Source: Bryopsis sp. KO-2023
Taxonomy: Eukaryota; Chlorophyta; Ulvophyceae; Bryopsidales; Bryopsidaceae
Direction of reading: 5' to 3'
DNA length: 64,000 bases
NCBI GenBank assembly: GCA_030272585.1
Contig: BSYQ01000010.1
Location: forward strand, 1,550,001 to 1,614,000
Part shown: piece by piece, positions 23,801-36,473 of the stretch
Layout: each line of letters opens with the position of its first letter
Numbering within the stretch: the first letter of the stretch is position 1
Translations under genes and position numbers: made by a program
The notes under the pieces: model-generated
Told to the model about the DNA's origin: nothing
The model's database searches: none
The model's input: the letters and a program-made list of their open reading frames with translations, nothing else

Positions 23801-24142
23801 TGTTTTGAGCAGGATGGAGTTCTGCAAGAGACCAAGATAAAACTTCGACATGGCGATGTGCTCGTGATCGACGATCTGGCCCAACTCATTCAATTAAATT
23901 TCATCCGCACGATGCTGGCGGAGGGATTTCAAACCCACATTCAGGCAAACGAGCTCTTGCATCAGATTTTCAACTACTCACCCCGCAGCTCGGCCCCCGA
24001 AAAACTCAACAAAAGGGAAAAACGCATGCATAAATCTCCCTCGTCCGCCACCAACAAAATGCGAAGCGTTGGACGAGGTGCAGCTCGAAATCAAAAAGAC
24101 AATTTGATGTGTGGTGGTGGTGGCGAATTCGGGTTCCTTTGA
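20856..24142 (+). CDS. IFRD: IFRD (interferon-related developmental regulator) family protein, eight exons
   Basis: Exons: 20856-20865, 21095-21224, 21679-21761, 22028-22070, 22324-22490, 22825-23041, 23379-23550 and 23813-24142. They total 383 codons with every phase agreeing. IFRD proteins (IFRD1/Tis7 in animals) are HEAT/ARM-like helical proteins that act as transcriptional co-regulators; yeast relatives bind ribosomes. The exon chain gives FEKREETLTRLFLQSVLRG near the start, then the helical repeats LGLLILTLGLEEGGER, ADVACAAVDAYAIGCFVAED (human: ATCFGVCCFIATDD) and LRSFLDEKDLGIRKVAGEAL. The C-terminal block MEEVVDKMKGLSQGKGDRRK SKKDRATQRAAFRGF and KIKLRHGDVLVIDDL matches the family's conserved tail. 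It ends with MHKSPSSATNKMRSVGRG (family: IYKSPNSAASKARTQ). The first exon codes for only three and a third codons (MAR), which is why the start is easy to miss. Human IFRD1 is about 450 residues, so this is somewhat short. Confidence 0.85.
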
Positions 24143-26630
24143 TATATTATATGATGCCTTGTTGGTTGTTTTTTTCGTTTTTTTTTGCAAACTGTTTAAT
24201 TTTGGGGTCTCCCCTAACCATGGATGAATGGTGCACTTCTTTTTGTGAGTTGTGTGTGAAAGGGGGGGGGAGGTGAAGGGGAAAAAAAATTAAAAATTAA
24301 AAAAATTAGGTTGGTTTGATGAGGAATCTGAAGTGTGGCCACGAATGGGGTGGGGAGGGGGATTTCATGTTCATGTGAAGAGAGTTTCTGGGGAGGGGGG
24401 GTTAAAAAAGTTGAAAAAAAGAAAGAAAAAAAGAATCAAGAGATTGAGGGGAAGGGGGAGAGTGGGGAGAGATTTACATTAAAAAAAAGAAAAAAAATCA
24501 GGAGAATTCAGTGGGTAGAGAGCGTCTTGGCTGAGAATTTTGTTTTCCGATGGCTGGGAAAAACTGTGGTGTTTTTTGGGAAACGATATCTGTTACATTT
24601 ATCACCCGTGCATAATTCTTCAAATGGTCAAAAAAAGCGAAAAAAAAAAAAGAAAAGGGGGAGAAAACAAACTTTTAAGGGGAAGAAAGAGAAAGAAAAG
24701 TAAAAAAAAGTGGCAAACAGAAAAGAGGGTTCTTTTCGGGGGGGAGTGTATTGGAGACCGTGTTTTTGGGTTTTTTTTCTCCCCTTGGTGAGGAGGAGAG
24801 AAAAAAGTTGAAAGTTTAAAAGTTTTCAGGAGAATTCCGAGTTTGCTTCAGCTGTTTTCTTTTGGAAGAAGAAAAAAATTAAAAGAAAATTCTCAAGGCA
24901 AGTTAAGCAGCAAGTTGTTCTTTCCAACTTTTCTTTCTTTGATGATGAACCACAATGAGAAGGAGAGAAGAGAAATGAATAGGATTGGAAAACACCAGCC
25001 GGTTTTCACTTTTGTTTATTTTTCTCTTTCTCTGTCTTTATTTTTTCCCCTGTTTTTTGTTTTTTGTTTTTTTTTTTTCCGAATGGGATCTTTTGCCTGC
25101 CAATGTGGTTCGTTTTTTTTCCTGGTCGAATTTTCTCAACCTCCCCTTTTATTGAACTTTAAAAAAAAATCAACGTCAAGGATTTGGCATGTGAATGTGG
25201 TGAAAAACAAAGGGCAAGAAAAAGGAAAAAAACCCAAAAAAGAACACCACTGGGTTTTGGTTCTCTTTGTAATTTGGAAGAATATGTGGGGGTGATTCAA
25301 AAAAAAAAGCCAAAGAAAAAAAGGAAAAGAATTTTTCAAAAAAAGACACAAAAAAAAAGGAAAAGACAATATTAGCGAACTGCGTATTTCTTTTTTTCGG
25401 TTTATATTATTTTAAAAAAAAGAAACAAGACATGGGATGGAGGAGAACAAAATGTCGAAATGCTTTCAATATTTTATATTGTGATTGCTGAGCTCAGGGG
25501 GGTGGGGGAAATTATGCCAAAATGCTCTCATTATTTGATATTGTGATTGCTGTGGATGCATACCTTGACATTGTTTGTTAGTTTGGATAAAAAATTTATC
25601 CAAGGGAAAACAAAGAAAAACCCCAATTGATGGGAATAGGGATTGGGTAAAAGATTTGGAGGAGCGGGGAAAGAAGGGGAAGAAAAAGAAAAAAAAATCG
25701 AATAGACTTTTTATTTTGTTTTTTTTATATGGGAAGAGAGAAAATTTTGCGTTTGGGGGTTCCTTGATCCAGGGGGTTGTTCTCGAAGCGAGAAAAAAGG
25801 GGGGGGGGGGGGAATTAAAAAAAAAAGGAAAAAAAAAAGGAAATGGGGTTTCTTCGCTGGGGAAAAAGACAAAGGGGGGGGTGGGGAGGGGGTATGAAGT
25901 TGAAAAAGAAAAAGAAAAAAAAGAAAAAGAAAAAAAAGAGGGTGAAGAAACATGGTGGAATGAGCTTTTTTTTCCCACCCCATCTTTTGGGTCGATAAAT
26001 AGGTTCTTGAAATTTGGAAAATGGAATAAGAAAAATTCGGTTTCAAATTACAGTCAAGAAGGAATTCAAAACAGAGCGATTTTCTTGTGAAAACTTATAT
26101 CTTCCTGTATTATTCCCCAGCGTTCATTTTTTTTTTCTTGGAGAAAAAGGGAGGGGGGAAGTTTTGGTGAATATACAGCCCTGGATTGGATCTCAATGAA
26201 ATAAGTGTATTCACCCAAAAAAAGTGGATAGATTTTGTTGGGAAAAAAAACAGAAAAGGGGGGGGGAAGGGGGATTTTGTGGAGAGGTTTTTTTTGGATT
26301 TCACCCTAAAGATGTAAAGGTGTCTATATGTTTTTCCCTCCCAAAAAAAAAAAAGAAAGGGGAGGAGAAATCAGAGAATTTTGGACAATGTGCAAATTTT
26401 TTCAGCAAGTAATTTGCAGATGGGGATGAAACCATTCTCTTGATATATTTTGTTTTGAAAAAAAAGAAAACAAGCACAGGAAGAAAATCCAAAAACTGGG
26501 GAAAAAAGAAAAAAATAGTGAAAAACGGGTATATCTAAGGCAAGGAAAACAAGAAAGAAAAAAGATATTCTTTCACTCAAGGCAAAACCGAAGTGGGAAA
26601 AACAAGACAAGTTTGGAAAAAAGTGCTATT
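24143..26630. other. Long purine-rich low-complexity region
   Basis: A/G runs dominate the plus strand, giving long but meaningless lysine/glycine-rich frames on plus and phenylalanine-rich frames on minus. A two-unit tandem repeat lies near 25455-25555, both units ending in GATATTGTGATTGCTG or a close variant. I see no gene. Confidence 0.6.
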
Positions 26631-27480
26631 ATTGAGAGAATTGATGAGGGTTTTTTTTTTCAACTTGGTCTGTTTTGATTGGGTGGTTTACCTGATTTGT
26701 GTGTTCCCCCCACCTTTTATATCTTTTCCACCCCCTCCCCCCTCCTTTTTTAGTACTTGGTTGGTTTATATTTCATTTCAGATTATGATTTAGTCGGTTT
26801 GTGTGTGGGGAGGGCTTTTATCAGTTTCTGTTTGGGGGGGGGGGTGATATTGGGGGGGGGGGGGTTATTTGCCTGGTTTTTTGTAAAGATTGAGGATGTG
26901 CCATTGTCAAAACAAAATGGGCAGTTCGTTTTCTGACCAGTCCTTGTGCAGCATTCCATTTATATCATTATTAATATTATTTTATTTTTAATATTGAACT
27001 TGGAGAAAAGATGCACCGAGGGCCGAAATATATATAAAATATATAAATATAATATATATATATATGGAATGGAATGGAATGAGTCATAGCCTTCCATTGC
27101 CATTCAGCCGCTATCAATTCCATTCAGGTAGAGGGAGTGTTTCATAGTCCACCACCATTTCTTTCCCATTTGTCTTTTGAGATTCGTTATTGGATCCGAA
27201 AAATGGTGGCATTGAGATTGAAATAAGGGAAACAAATATTTTCATGAAAGAATGAAAGAAATGTGGGGGCTATTCTGCATCAGCAACAAGCTTCAGCAGT
27301 TGTCTCAACAATACACAAGATCTTCCCAAAGGGTCTGCTTCATTGGACTATGAGGACTTGGAATTGTTTCAGTGTTGTCTCCAGAATTGGTCGGTGATGC
27401 CTTTGAAAAGAAAAAAAGTTTTTAAAATAAAAAATCCAGGTCAAGAGGGGAAAAAAACACCCTCACACCCCCTCACACCC

Positions 27481-28812
27481 TCAAGCCCTCGCCGCCGCCG
27501 CCGCCGCCGCCTTTTTGGCCCTGAGCGCACGCCGTCGCCTTCTTTCCTTCCGTACTCGCTCCGGATTAAATGTCATATCGCTATCAAGCGATGCTGTTCG
27601 CGTCTCTGGGTCCTCATCACGTTTGTCGTCGTTCCCCCCTGGAGGAAAATTCCAACAGATCAGCAACAGTGAACCTCACTCACACACACACCAAAAACGC
27701 CAACATGTAGGAAAGATTCTGACACACACACACATTAGAAATGCCATTGACAAAAAGAAGCCTGTTACCTGACAGCAAGGCAACATTGGCGACCGTGAGC
27801 TTATCCCTGCCCTGGCCCCCTGGAACTGTCGACGGTGGTGGTGGTGGAACGGAAACTGCAGATAAAAACACAACTTTTACTTTCTCCATGAATAACAACA
27901 AGATTGCACTGAAACAGCGAACAACCTCTGAACCTCGAAACAAAAATCAATGATGATGTATGAACACAAATTATGATTGTGTTGGGTTTTTTTCCTTGCA
28001 CAGGCTCCCCCAAACGGGCAAATTTTGAGTGATTTTTTAATTCCAATCCCCACTTCTCTTTTTGGTCTTGATAAAAAAATTGTGTTTCCTTGGAAATGCT
28101 CACCCAGGTAGCTGCAGCCTGCCTGAGGTGACAGCGGGGATGATGCTGGTGGTACACGTGGCAACGGTGCAGGCGCTGGTGGTACATGTGGAGGCGGTGC
28201 GGATGCTTGGGGTGCTGGTGGTCGCGGTGCAAACGCTGGAAATGCAGGCGGCAGGGATGATACTGGAAGCGGAAGTGGCGGCGGTGCTGTTGGAAGTGGA
28301 ATGAAGTTGGTTGGATCAGAAGAAAATTCTGAAAAGAAAGGAGATACAGACATGAAATCGACCAAAGGACATTGATTCTAAGCAAGCAAGGAATTACTTG
28401 TTGGCCTCCAATCCATGAGGTCGTCAAGCGGAACCTCATCGATTTCCATGCAGTCCCTGCGTTTGAGCTCGAAGGGCTTACCCTGCACCTTTAACATACG
28501 AGAATGACAATTCAATTTCATTTTTGCTTCAATGCATGAAGGAGTGAAGGAGGAATGCAGTGCATTCAATGCACCAGACTCTCAGGACCAAAACTCTTAC
28601 CTTCATCAAAATGTTTTTTGCCCCAAGGGGCGCTCCACCATCCCTCCGTCGGATCCGATGAGCCCTCAATTTTATCACGAGTTTTTCGTGAATGGAAATT
28701 GGTGCTGAAAAAATAGAAAAAGGCGTCGGTGCATAGTCCTAACGTGGGACGTCGTCGTCTCAACTCACAATAGCAGCGCCAGTCACTCACCAGGCCATCC
28801 ATCCTTTCCCAT
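27481..28812 (-). CDS. Proline-rich protein of unknown function, copy A of a duplicated gene
   Basis: Exons in coding order are 28812-28791, 28704-28601, 28488-28398, 28328-28104, 27855-27769 and 27638-27481. This gives 228 codons with all phases agreeing. The N-terminus is MGKDGWPAPISIHEKLVIKL, followed by an arginine-rich patch and GAKNILMK. A short acidic module, MEIDEVPLDDLMDWRP, follows and is identical in both copies. Exon 4 is a proline/alanine-rich stretch, exon 5 begins with polyproline, and the last exon has DPETRTASLDSDMTFNPERV, then an arginine-rich and alanine-rich tail encoded by a GCC/GCG repeat. I recognise no family. The pattern of basic head, acidic motif, proline-rich middle and basic tail suggests a nuclear or RNA-associated adaptor, but this is only composition. 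The C-terminal tail differs from copy B because the trinucleotide repeat has changed in length. Confidence 0.6.
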
Positions 28813-29618
28813 GGTGTCTGGTCTTTTGTCCGCAAAAGGTTGTAAACTTGCTCTGGTTGTCAAGAAACTCTGGTAAACTCGAAAGCAAGTGTCGTTGCTG
28901 CCACAGATGTGGCTTTTGTAAGAAACCGAGCTTTTTCAGTTACAGTTACGGTTAGAGTTGGTTTTCATCAGGTGCGACTTGGAATAACGAAAAGCAGGAC
29001 GAATATGTGGCTGGTTTCCTATCATAGGATTGGCTTGGCGTCACGTTACCGCAGGCAAGGCCTTTACGAAAACGAGAATGGCAAGAGAACAACGGTTGCT
29101 CCTTGTTTTTCTGCTCTCAGCGTTGTTCGGGCGAAAGGCGAACAAGCCCCGAAGGAAGGAAACTTGGGGAACCGGGGGGGGGGGGGAACGCTGCACGTTC
29201 TTTCCACCAAGCAACTCCAAGGAGCCCTGTTTCCACCAGGACGAACACATACTCTGAATTCACAAATGGCCAAAGAAGCACAAGCCTCAGCCAGAAAAGT
29301 CGTGTCTGCAAGTCCCCACAAGGGGTTAGATGTCGTTTTTGGTAGGTGAGCCCCACCCACACGTACTGCCCCACCACTAGCCTGGCCGCTCTTTTGATAG
29401 GCCACGTTTTCCTGTTTTTTTCTGCTTTTGTTTGTTCCGTTCGACAGAGCGGACGAATTGTCGTTCTTTTATTTCCGGTGGGTCTCACATTCGAATGAAT
29501 TCAATTCAAGAGCTGCTTCAACGATTTTACAGACCAGCCCGCCTTATTGGCGAAGGCTCGATGTTTGGATGGATTGCTTTCTCTGAACTGTGTTTGCTGC
29601 ACAGTAAACACGTGTGTC

Positions 29619-29728
29619 TCCACCATGGTGGATGGGGAAGGAATCTAGATTCCAAAGAGAGATCTCTCTTTGGGATCCAGAAGTATAACCATATGCATGG
29701 GAACCTAGATCTAGGTTCCTTCTAGAAG
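29619..29728. promoter_or_regulatory. Cluster of five perfect palindromes (copy A)
   Basis: Within 110 bases there are perfect palindromes at 29619-29632 (TCCACCATGGTGGA), 29640-29653 (GGAATCTAGATTCC), 29652-29673 (22 bp centred on GAGATCTC), 29700-29719 (GGAACCTAGATCTAGGTTCC) and 29719-29728 (CTTCTAGAAG). They lie about 0.8-0.9 kb upstream of copy A's start. The same set recurs in the other arm. They could be sites for dimeric DNA-binding proteins or remnants of a palindromic element. Confidence 0.8.
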
Positions 29729-30107
29729 CCTGTGTTCGACAGTCAGGGAAATATGGTGTTTGGGAAGTGACAAGGTGGTGAATGCTTTGTTTCGGTGAGA
29801 AAAATTGGAGGACATGCGAAAACACATCTTTCCGTTTTTTGAATATGAACAGTGTGTCCTTGTCGGCATTCAAACACCTCTCCTCCTCTGAACTGACACC
29901 GGCAGCAAAGTCTTTCAAAAATTTTCCTTGTTTTTCTCGTCGCTTTATTAACAAGATAACACAACACCCTGGATATTTTTGTGGTTCTTTGGTTGGTGCT
30001 GAATTTTGTGCTGCAGGGGAAAAGAGCAGGGTAGGGTTTTTATATTTGTCGCAGCACAAGCCTACAGAGTCAGAAACTGTGTCGAGAACCTTCAAAAAAT
30101 AAACTGC

Positions 30108-30127
30108 CGACCAGAATATTCTGGTCG
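30108..30127. other. 20-bp perfect palindrome at the inner edge of arm A
   Basis: CGACCAGAATATTCTGGTCG at the inner edge of the left arm. The matching site in the right arm (near 45276-45295) carries a change near the centre and is no longer perfect. Confidence 0.8.
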
Positions 30128-30187
30128 ATTGATCGGATGGGTAATCCCAGAAACAATTGCTTATCCGAATCGCTAATCCAACCAAAA

Positions 30188-32158
30188 ATATCACGAAAAA
30201 AATCTCTTAGAGAGCTTTGATACATCCAAAAAAATTGCCTGGAAAAATACAGAACGTGCTGGGCACACGAGATACAAAACAAAAATAAAAGGAAAGGCAA
30301 TATAAATATATATTGCCCCCTCCTTTTTCTTTTGAGTCGGTCAACCACTGAAAAACTGGCCGGCTTCATCAGGGAATAAAAATATCATATGTACATGTAT
30401 ATCATCTTGTTTTTTTTGTTTTTTTTTCTGAGGAGTTGGTACATTCTGCTCTTTTTAATCATCCCACTCGAGGCACCTTTTCTTTCTTTGCCCGCTGCTT
30501 AGGAGTCTTTAAATCTTTCTTTTTTGGGTGGGCTTTTTTCTCTAAGATTTGTATGGTGGCTGCACATCTAAAGCCATATGGGTAGTCTCCTCCGCCTGTG
30601 AAAAACATCGGAAATCAAAAAGAAGAAATCACATTACAATTGACTGTTCTCCTTTGTCCTCTTCATACCCTGGCACAAGTAGTTCCCCGAACAAAACAAC
30701 ACCCACTGGGAACCTGCTTCTTCCCTATACAAGTACTGCCAAATCGAAAACACATAGTGTGCTGGAGCCCACCAGCTGCCTAATTAAAACTCATTCACTG
30801 TCACAGACCCTCAAAAAGTTTTGAGGGTTTGAACCTCACACCGCCAGGCTTTCTTTCGATTTTGGCTAGTCTGGTGCCTTTTTGCAGCAACACTAAGCAT
30901 CTTTGACATGCATCAGCACTGACCTAAAGGAGGCAAAGGAAGGATCTTGAGAACTAATTCGATTTTTGTTCATACAACAAACGTAATTAATGTTTTTGAC
31001 CGAGTTTAGATGTGTTGTCGAGAGTGTGATGCATTAAGCATATGAAGACTTGCGATATTTCAGTAACTTTTTTGCAAATATTGCATTATTATTATTATTA
31101 TGTTAAATCAAAGTAACCAGGTCAGGCCTCTGGGGCCAGCTGGCAGGGTTTCTGTTTCTTTTGTTGTTGAAGGTTTCCCCTTTTGGCGCCTCTTGTCAAA
31201 TCCTTCAGATCGATCAACGGTTGGAAAAAGAGGGTGAAGATTCGTTGGACTGATGTGACGTGTCACGTGATTTTTAAAAGGCAAAAATGATCCACGTGGT
31301 CGGTCTCACTAAACCTGTGGGTGGTGGATTTGAGGCGTCCTTCCTTCTCGTCGCCGCGCTCCGCGAAGCCGACCGAAACGAGAAGAAAAAGAGGGGGAAA
31401 AACGAAAAGAATTCGAATCCCCGTCGCTCGCGTGATCCTCGGTTCGTTCTTGAGCAGTTTTTTCTTTTTTTTGGGCGAAGGCTATCTCGACGTTTGGGGT
31501 ATTTGATGTTCGCTGCGTGAAAAAAAAAAGGAAAACGAAAAAAAAGAACTGTGGAAGGCACTTGAAGAAAGGAAAACCTTTTCTCTTTTTTCGTTTTGGC
31601 GATTTGTTACCCGGGTTTCGAACTGGGAACGAGCTATCAAGCAAAAGGGAAATTACACACACACGTATATATATATTTGCAGAGGAAAAAAAGAAACGGA
31701 CAGTTTGTATTTTTTTTCTCGCGGCTGTTTTAGGGGGAGTTAACAAGAACAGAAAGAAACAAAGAAGGGGAACGGGAGTTTTGATTACGAAACATACGTT
31801 CGTTTTTACTAGGGGAAAAAAGAAAAATCTTTTTTCCTTTTCTTCCGAAGGAAAAAAAAAGGAACCATAGCAAAGTGCTGTAGTTTCGTTTCGCTCATTT
31901 TCCTTCCGTGTTTCTTCCCCCCCAAAACTCGTTTTCTCTGACGAAGCCTGCCAGAAAGCGGATTTTGTCGTGTCGTTTCTTTTCCTGTTAATTCTGTCCA
32001 CTCGCGTATTTCTCATTTCGCGTTCGAAGCTTTTGCCGATTCTCCCAAAAAACAGAAAGTTTCAAAAGGGTTCAGGGGAAAGAGAAGAAACCAAAAGAAA
32101 AGGACAGGAAATTTTGGTGTTTTGGGGGGGTTATTTCTGAGAACAGTCATTGGCAAAG
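30188..32158. other. Intergenic region 5' of the PP2C gene
   Basis: Mixed low-complexity DNA. A short hairpin with stem CCCTCAAAA/TTTTGAGGG lies at about 30809-30828. No gene joins here; the PP2C promoter should be in the right part. Confidence 0.45.
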
Positions 32159-35100
32159 ATGCTCGAGGAACCGTTCGTGCGGTTCGTCTGCGGACAAAGG
32201 GAGCTAAAAGGCGAGGTAAGGAAAAACAGTTTCGCAGTCCCGGGGCACCTTTCCGAAAGGAATACGAAGAAAACGAAAACAAAAACGAAAAGAAACAGTT
32301 CGATACCCATCTGGAGTCGGTTAGTCATCCAGTAGTAAATCCCTCAAGTGGGATTTCCCCCCCCCCCCTGCTTTTTTGCTTCACAGTCCATCACAGTTCT
32401 CACTCTTTGCCAAGGCACTGTGCTTTTTACTTCTTCTTGTGCTGCTTGTTTCAAATTTTTGAACGTTTGTCTGTATTGTAATAATTTTCCCTTTACTTTA
32501 TATTTTATTGTTATTTTGGGAGGGTGGGGGGGATCATTCTCTTTCTGGCAAGACCAGGCAAGAATTTGAAAACGAATGCAGGTGAAGAGATGTGCATCAT
32601 GGAAAAAAAATTCAACAAAAATGTGTAAGGTTTCTATCCCTCTCCCTCCCCCCCCCAAAAAAAAATACAAAAATACAAAATACAAAATGAGGGAAAAAGT
32701 CCTAAAATATAATGTACAACAAGGAAAACAACAAAAGGGGAAAAAAACATTCTTAGAAAGAAAAGTAAAGGATGTGAAAGTATGATTTCCCTACAGGATG
32801 TCGCTTTTGCTCACGAAAACTGGGAGCTGGGCGAATGTTCGTGGAAGATATTCTGTGTGTGTGATGGACATGGGGGTCCAGGGGCTGCCGAATTCGTCGA
32901 AAGGAATCTGCTCAACACTTTGGGACTTCATTTGCCAAAAACAAAGCCACCTCCATGGGGAACCGACGGTAGGCCATATGACTAATATTGGCATATCAGT
33001 TTTGGAGATCTGGTTTTCCCACCTCTTTGTTTGGTGAAACACCAAAATCTCCAGCTTCTCACCAAAATTATCAGCATTTGAAATTGCTCTATGCAAAAGA
33101 CTTATTCGGATATACACAGTTTATTATTAATTAGACATAGAAGTTGTACGAATTTTTAATTTTAATTTTAGCCATTTTGAAAGGTTGTCAAGATAGATGC
33201 ATGTTGGCCTTTTGAAAAATTTATTTTGTTTGAAAAATCAAACCTCTTTCTTCTTCCCGTAAAGAGTGAGTTTCTGAAAATTGCTAAATCAAAACTGTTA
33301 TAGAGATTTATAAATCACAGCTTTAAGATATGCCCCTGTTTGCAAAGAAAACATACTCTTTAGAAATCATTCTTACATGCTTGCTGGGAATTTTGTGCGA
33401 TGTAGAGGGAAAAATTTGGGCCAACAAGATTTCAGAGGCGCTCACAACCTCTTTCGTCGCCTTGGACGAAGAATTCGCTGAAATGGGTTGTGGATCTGGT
33501 GAGTTCCATGAATTTTTTTTTAATTTTCTTTCTACGGCAGGGACTCCTGCTTTATTTTGTCGTCGAGAACCATCATTGCAAGGAAAAAGTTGAGCATTTT
33601 TTTGATCAGTTTTGATGTCACCTTGTGAAAAAAAAAAATTAAATTCGATCTGACGATGGTGAGAAAACCTGGTCAGCTGTTTGAACTTGGACAAAAAAAA
33701 ACAGTAATGAAATTAACAGGGGAAGCCTGCCGTGAGTCAGGGAAAACCATAACATATTCCCCTAAGAAGTCTGCTTTTCCATGTACAGACCAAATTTTCT
33801 CTCTCATTTTATGTGTTTTTTTTCCTTTGAAGTTTGCTGTAGATGCAGATGTACATGTGGATATGTTTGCACGTCAAGATTTTGAACTTTTTTTGATTTT
33901 CCCCATGCAGGCACGACTGTATCAGTTGCGCTGCTGTCTGGATGGTTGCTGACGGTGGCCAATGTTGGGGACTCCGAGGTTTTTCTGGATGTGGGCGGTG
34001 CTATAGGGGAAATGACGAGCTGCCACAAAGTCCATTCCAATCAGAGCGAACAACAACGGTATTATATTTTAGTCATCATTGTTTATTTTTTGGAAGAACG
34101 GTGTTGATTAAACCTTCAGTGTTGAAATAAAAGAGTAAAAAAAGAGGATGAGCAGCCCCCCCCCCCCAAAAAAAAAAAAGGAAAAGAAAAGAAATGAAAT
34201 CAGAAGAAGATGAAATAAATTGATCTGAATTTCAAAGAGAATGGCAAGGATATATTACGGGTGGCAGCATGTATTTTCTTTCATAAATAGGTGAAGTTCA
34301 AATTCCCAAAATGTTTTTTTTCCCAATTCTTCTTCCCATGCAAATGCACACACTCAGTGGTTTTTTTCGAAATGCTGAAAATTTATTAAAGTAAAAATAA
34401 AAATCAGGTGGGCTGCCTTTTTCAAACTGGGTTGACTCTTGGCTGTGCAAAGGGGATCAGCTTTTCTTTTATCTTCTTTTTTTACATATATATATATATA
34501 TTTTTTTTATTTTTTTTTATTTTGGGGGGGGGGGCAAGGAATGTGCAAATATATATATCAGTCACAGTTTGACCCACAGAGAAATAAGAAATATGCTCAT
34601 GCCTGCACACAAATTAATATTTTCTCTAATGTTTGTGGAAGTTTGATGATTATTGACACCCATGGGTGTTTCTTTGTTCTTTTTAGGTTGTTGGACTGGG
34701 GTGCAACCGTCGATTCTCTTTCTCAGTTCATGTTGGGCCCTCCTCGAGAAGGGGAAATGGGAATCGGTCCATTGAGGGCGTGGCCTGGTGGGGTTGCCGT
34801 ATCAAGGTGGGAAAAAAAGTTGTGGGTGTCTGTCACTCGTGAAATTAAGAATTAAAAAAAGAAAAGAAAAAAGGAGCCCAATTTTTCTTCGTGTCAGACT
34901 GGCCTTCCACAGTCATCGACTGGATGGTTGGGAAACTGACTATTGCACTCCCGAAAGGTCTACAGGTTACTAATTGTTGGAAACCGATTTGCTGTGTTTT
35001 TTTTTTTTTTGCATTATCATGCAGATCGGCATCATGGAGTGTGTTGCATGATTGATTTAGGCGAAAAAATATTATTAAGAATATTATTTCCTTGTCCGAA

Positions 35101-36063
35101 ATTGCTGTGTTTTTTTTGTTTTTTTTTTTTTGCATGACAGGTCTCTAGGGGATTTTGACTGCTGCAACCACGTCATCCCCATTCCAAACATCAGACAGGT
35201 CAGCCATCGATTTACAGATTTCGAAATCTTTCTTCCACCAACATTCGAAACACTTGCAGCACAGCGGGGAAAAACCTTCATTTATAGACGAAAACAAAAG
35301 AAGAATTTAAAATAAAAATAAAATAAATGATGTCCCTGGATACCAAAAAATCACACTTCAAAATCCCCCCCCCCCAAAAAAAAAAAAAAAAAAGTTAAAA
35401 GTCTTCTGATTTCCCCTTTGAATTTTTTGTTTCCCCGGTAGGTGATCGTCCCCATGACCGGAGCCCGGTTAGTGATGGCGAGCGACGGACTTTGGGATTT
35501 CTACAACGGCCCACGTGCATGCAAGACAGCGAGGAGCAGCCGACTGGAAAAAGCCCCTGCCCGGCTCTTCCGAGGCCTCATGTTTCAAACCGACGGCACC
35601 CTGCTGGACGACACCACCATAATGGTGATCGACATTCTCCCTGCCATGAACATCGAGTTTCGAGACGCCATGAAAATGGCGAAAAAAGCCAGGAAACGGG
35701 GGCTGTTTTCGAAAATGAAGCATGCGTTCAGCAACCTTTTCAAGGAGGGCCACCAGAAGAAGGTGGAGTTCTATTCGGACGTGGATGGGCTGATGGGTTT
35801 TCCCACCGTGAATTCCAGCGGGTTTTCCATATTTTCTGCCGCTAGGAATAAAATGGGGGAGCAACAACCACCGGTGAGTCATAGTGAACGTCCGATGATC
35901 ATCCAACCCTTAAAAAAACCCCGAAAAAAAATCCTGGAGAAAAAAGCAAAGCAGTTCGGCTTTCTTTCTTCCCCTGATGCATTCATTAGAATTCCCACAC
36001 ACTCCTTCACCTCAACTTTGAGGTTATTATATCTATATATAATATATCAACTATATTCCATAG

Positions 36064-36100
<37 letters not shown>

Positions 36101-36473
36101 ATATATATACTATATGTATATATATTCCGTTTTTCCCAAAGAAAATCAACACCTAACTGAACCGTTTTCTTTCTTTTTTGGCGATTTCTTCGACAAGCAG
36201 GCCAACGCGATGGTGGATATTTCCGTAAAGGAGTATCGATATCCCCACTTGATGGAAGAGCGGATGCTCCAAATCCAGAAAGCCACCAGCAACCCTGCCG
36301 ACATTTTCCGCGACGACAGCGCCTTGGAGGAAAACAACCCGGAGCAAGAATTGCCGGCTCCTCCGCTGCCCACCCCCCTGAAACCTCCGTGCATTCCCCA
36401 ATGCAAACCACCAGCTTTGCCTGCGATCGAGGGAGAAATGCTGCAGAGAGTCAGCACCACCAAATTGCGATAA
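32159..36473 (+). CDS. PP2C-type (PPM) protein serine/threonine phosphatase, eight exons
   Basis: PP2C enzymes are Mg/Mn-dependent monomeric phosphatases that reverse stress and cell-cycle kinase signals. Exons: 32159-32215, 32797-32968, 33406-33498, 33911-34058, 34687-34806, 35141-35198, 35442-35873 and 36201-36473. They total 450 codons, all in phase. Core motifs appear in family order: CDGHGG (about 41-46), which carries metal-binding aspartate; GTTVSVALL and TVANVGDSE (about 108-130); VAVSRSLGDFD, the usual SRxxGD element, formed across a splice; MASDGLWDF (about 228-236), metal-binding; and LLDDTTIMVIDI (about 270-281), close to the plant-type DDTT ending. The catalytic domain is therefore complete and probably active. 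Beyond it lies a non-catalytic tail of about 170 residues: a basic segment (MAKKARKRGLFSKMKHAF), then a proline-rich end. The tail may direct localisation. The first ATG gives a short N-terminus without a targeting signal. Confidence 0.87.
36062..36125. repeat. (AT/GT)n microsatellite
   Basis: Alternating TA, TG and TA runs lie inside the last intron of the PP2C gene. Confidence 0.85.

Larger units (their letters stand above)
26630..30187. repeat. Left arm of a large inverted duplication
   Basis: This block reappears on the opposite strand at about 45212-48890. Matching covers a whole six-exon gene, its introns, more than 1 kb of upstream DNA and a downstream flank reaching the poly-pyrimidine stretch near 26640-26770. 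Short insertions and deletions separate the arms. Homology stops just after CCAACCAAAA near 30187. Both arms transcribe outward, away from the 15-kb spacer. Confidence 0.9.

Noticed and set aside
24335-26800. Many long lysine-, glycine- or phenylalanine-rich open frames on both strands
   Set aside because: They follow homopolymer A/G or T/C runs, lack recognisable motifs and splice partners, and appear on both strands of the same DNA.
29544-30194. A long minus-strand frame in the shared upstream region, also open in arm B
   Set aside because: It contains the palindrome cluster and has no start, splice signals or recognisable domain; openness in both arms is expected from recent duplication.
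30549-30824. Plus-strand frame of about 90 codons
   Set aside because: No splice sites, no recognisable motif and serine/threonine-rich composition without repeats; treated as chance.
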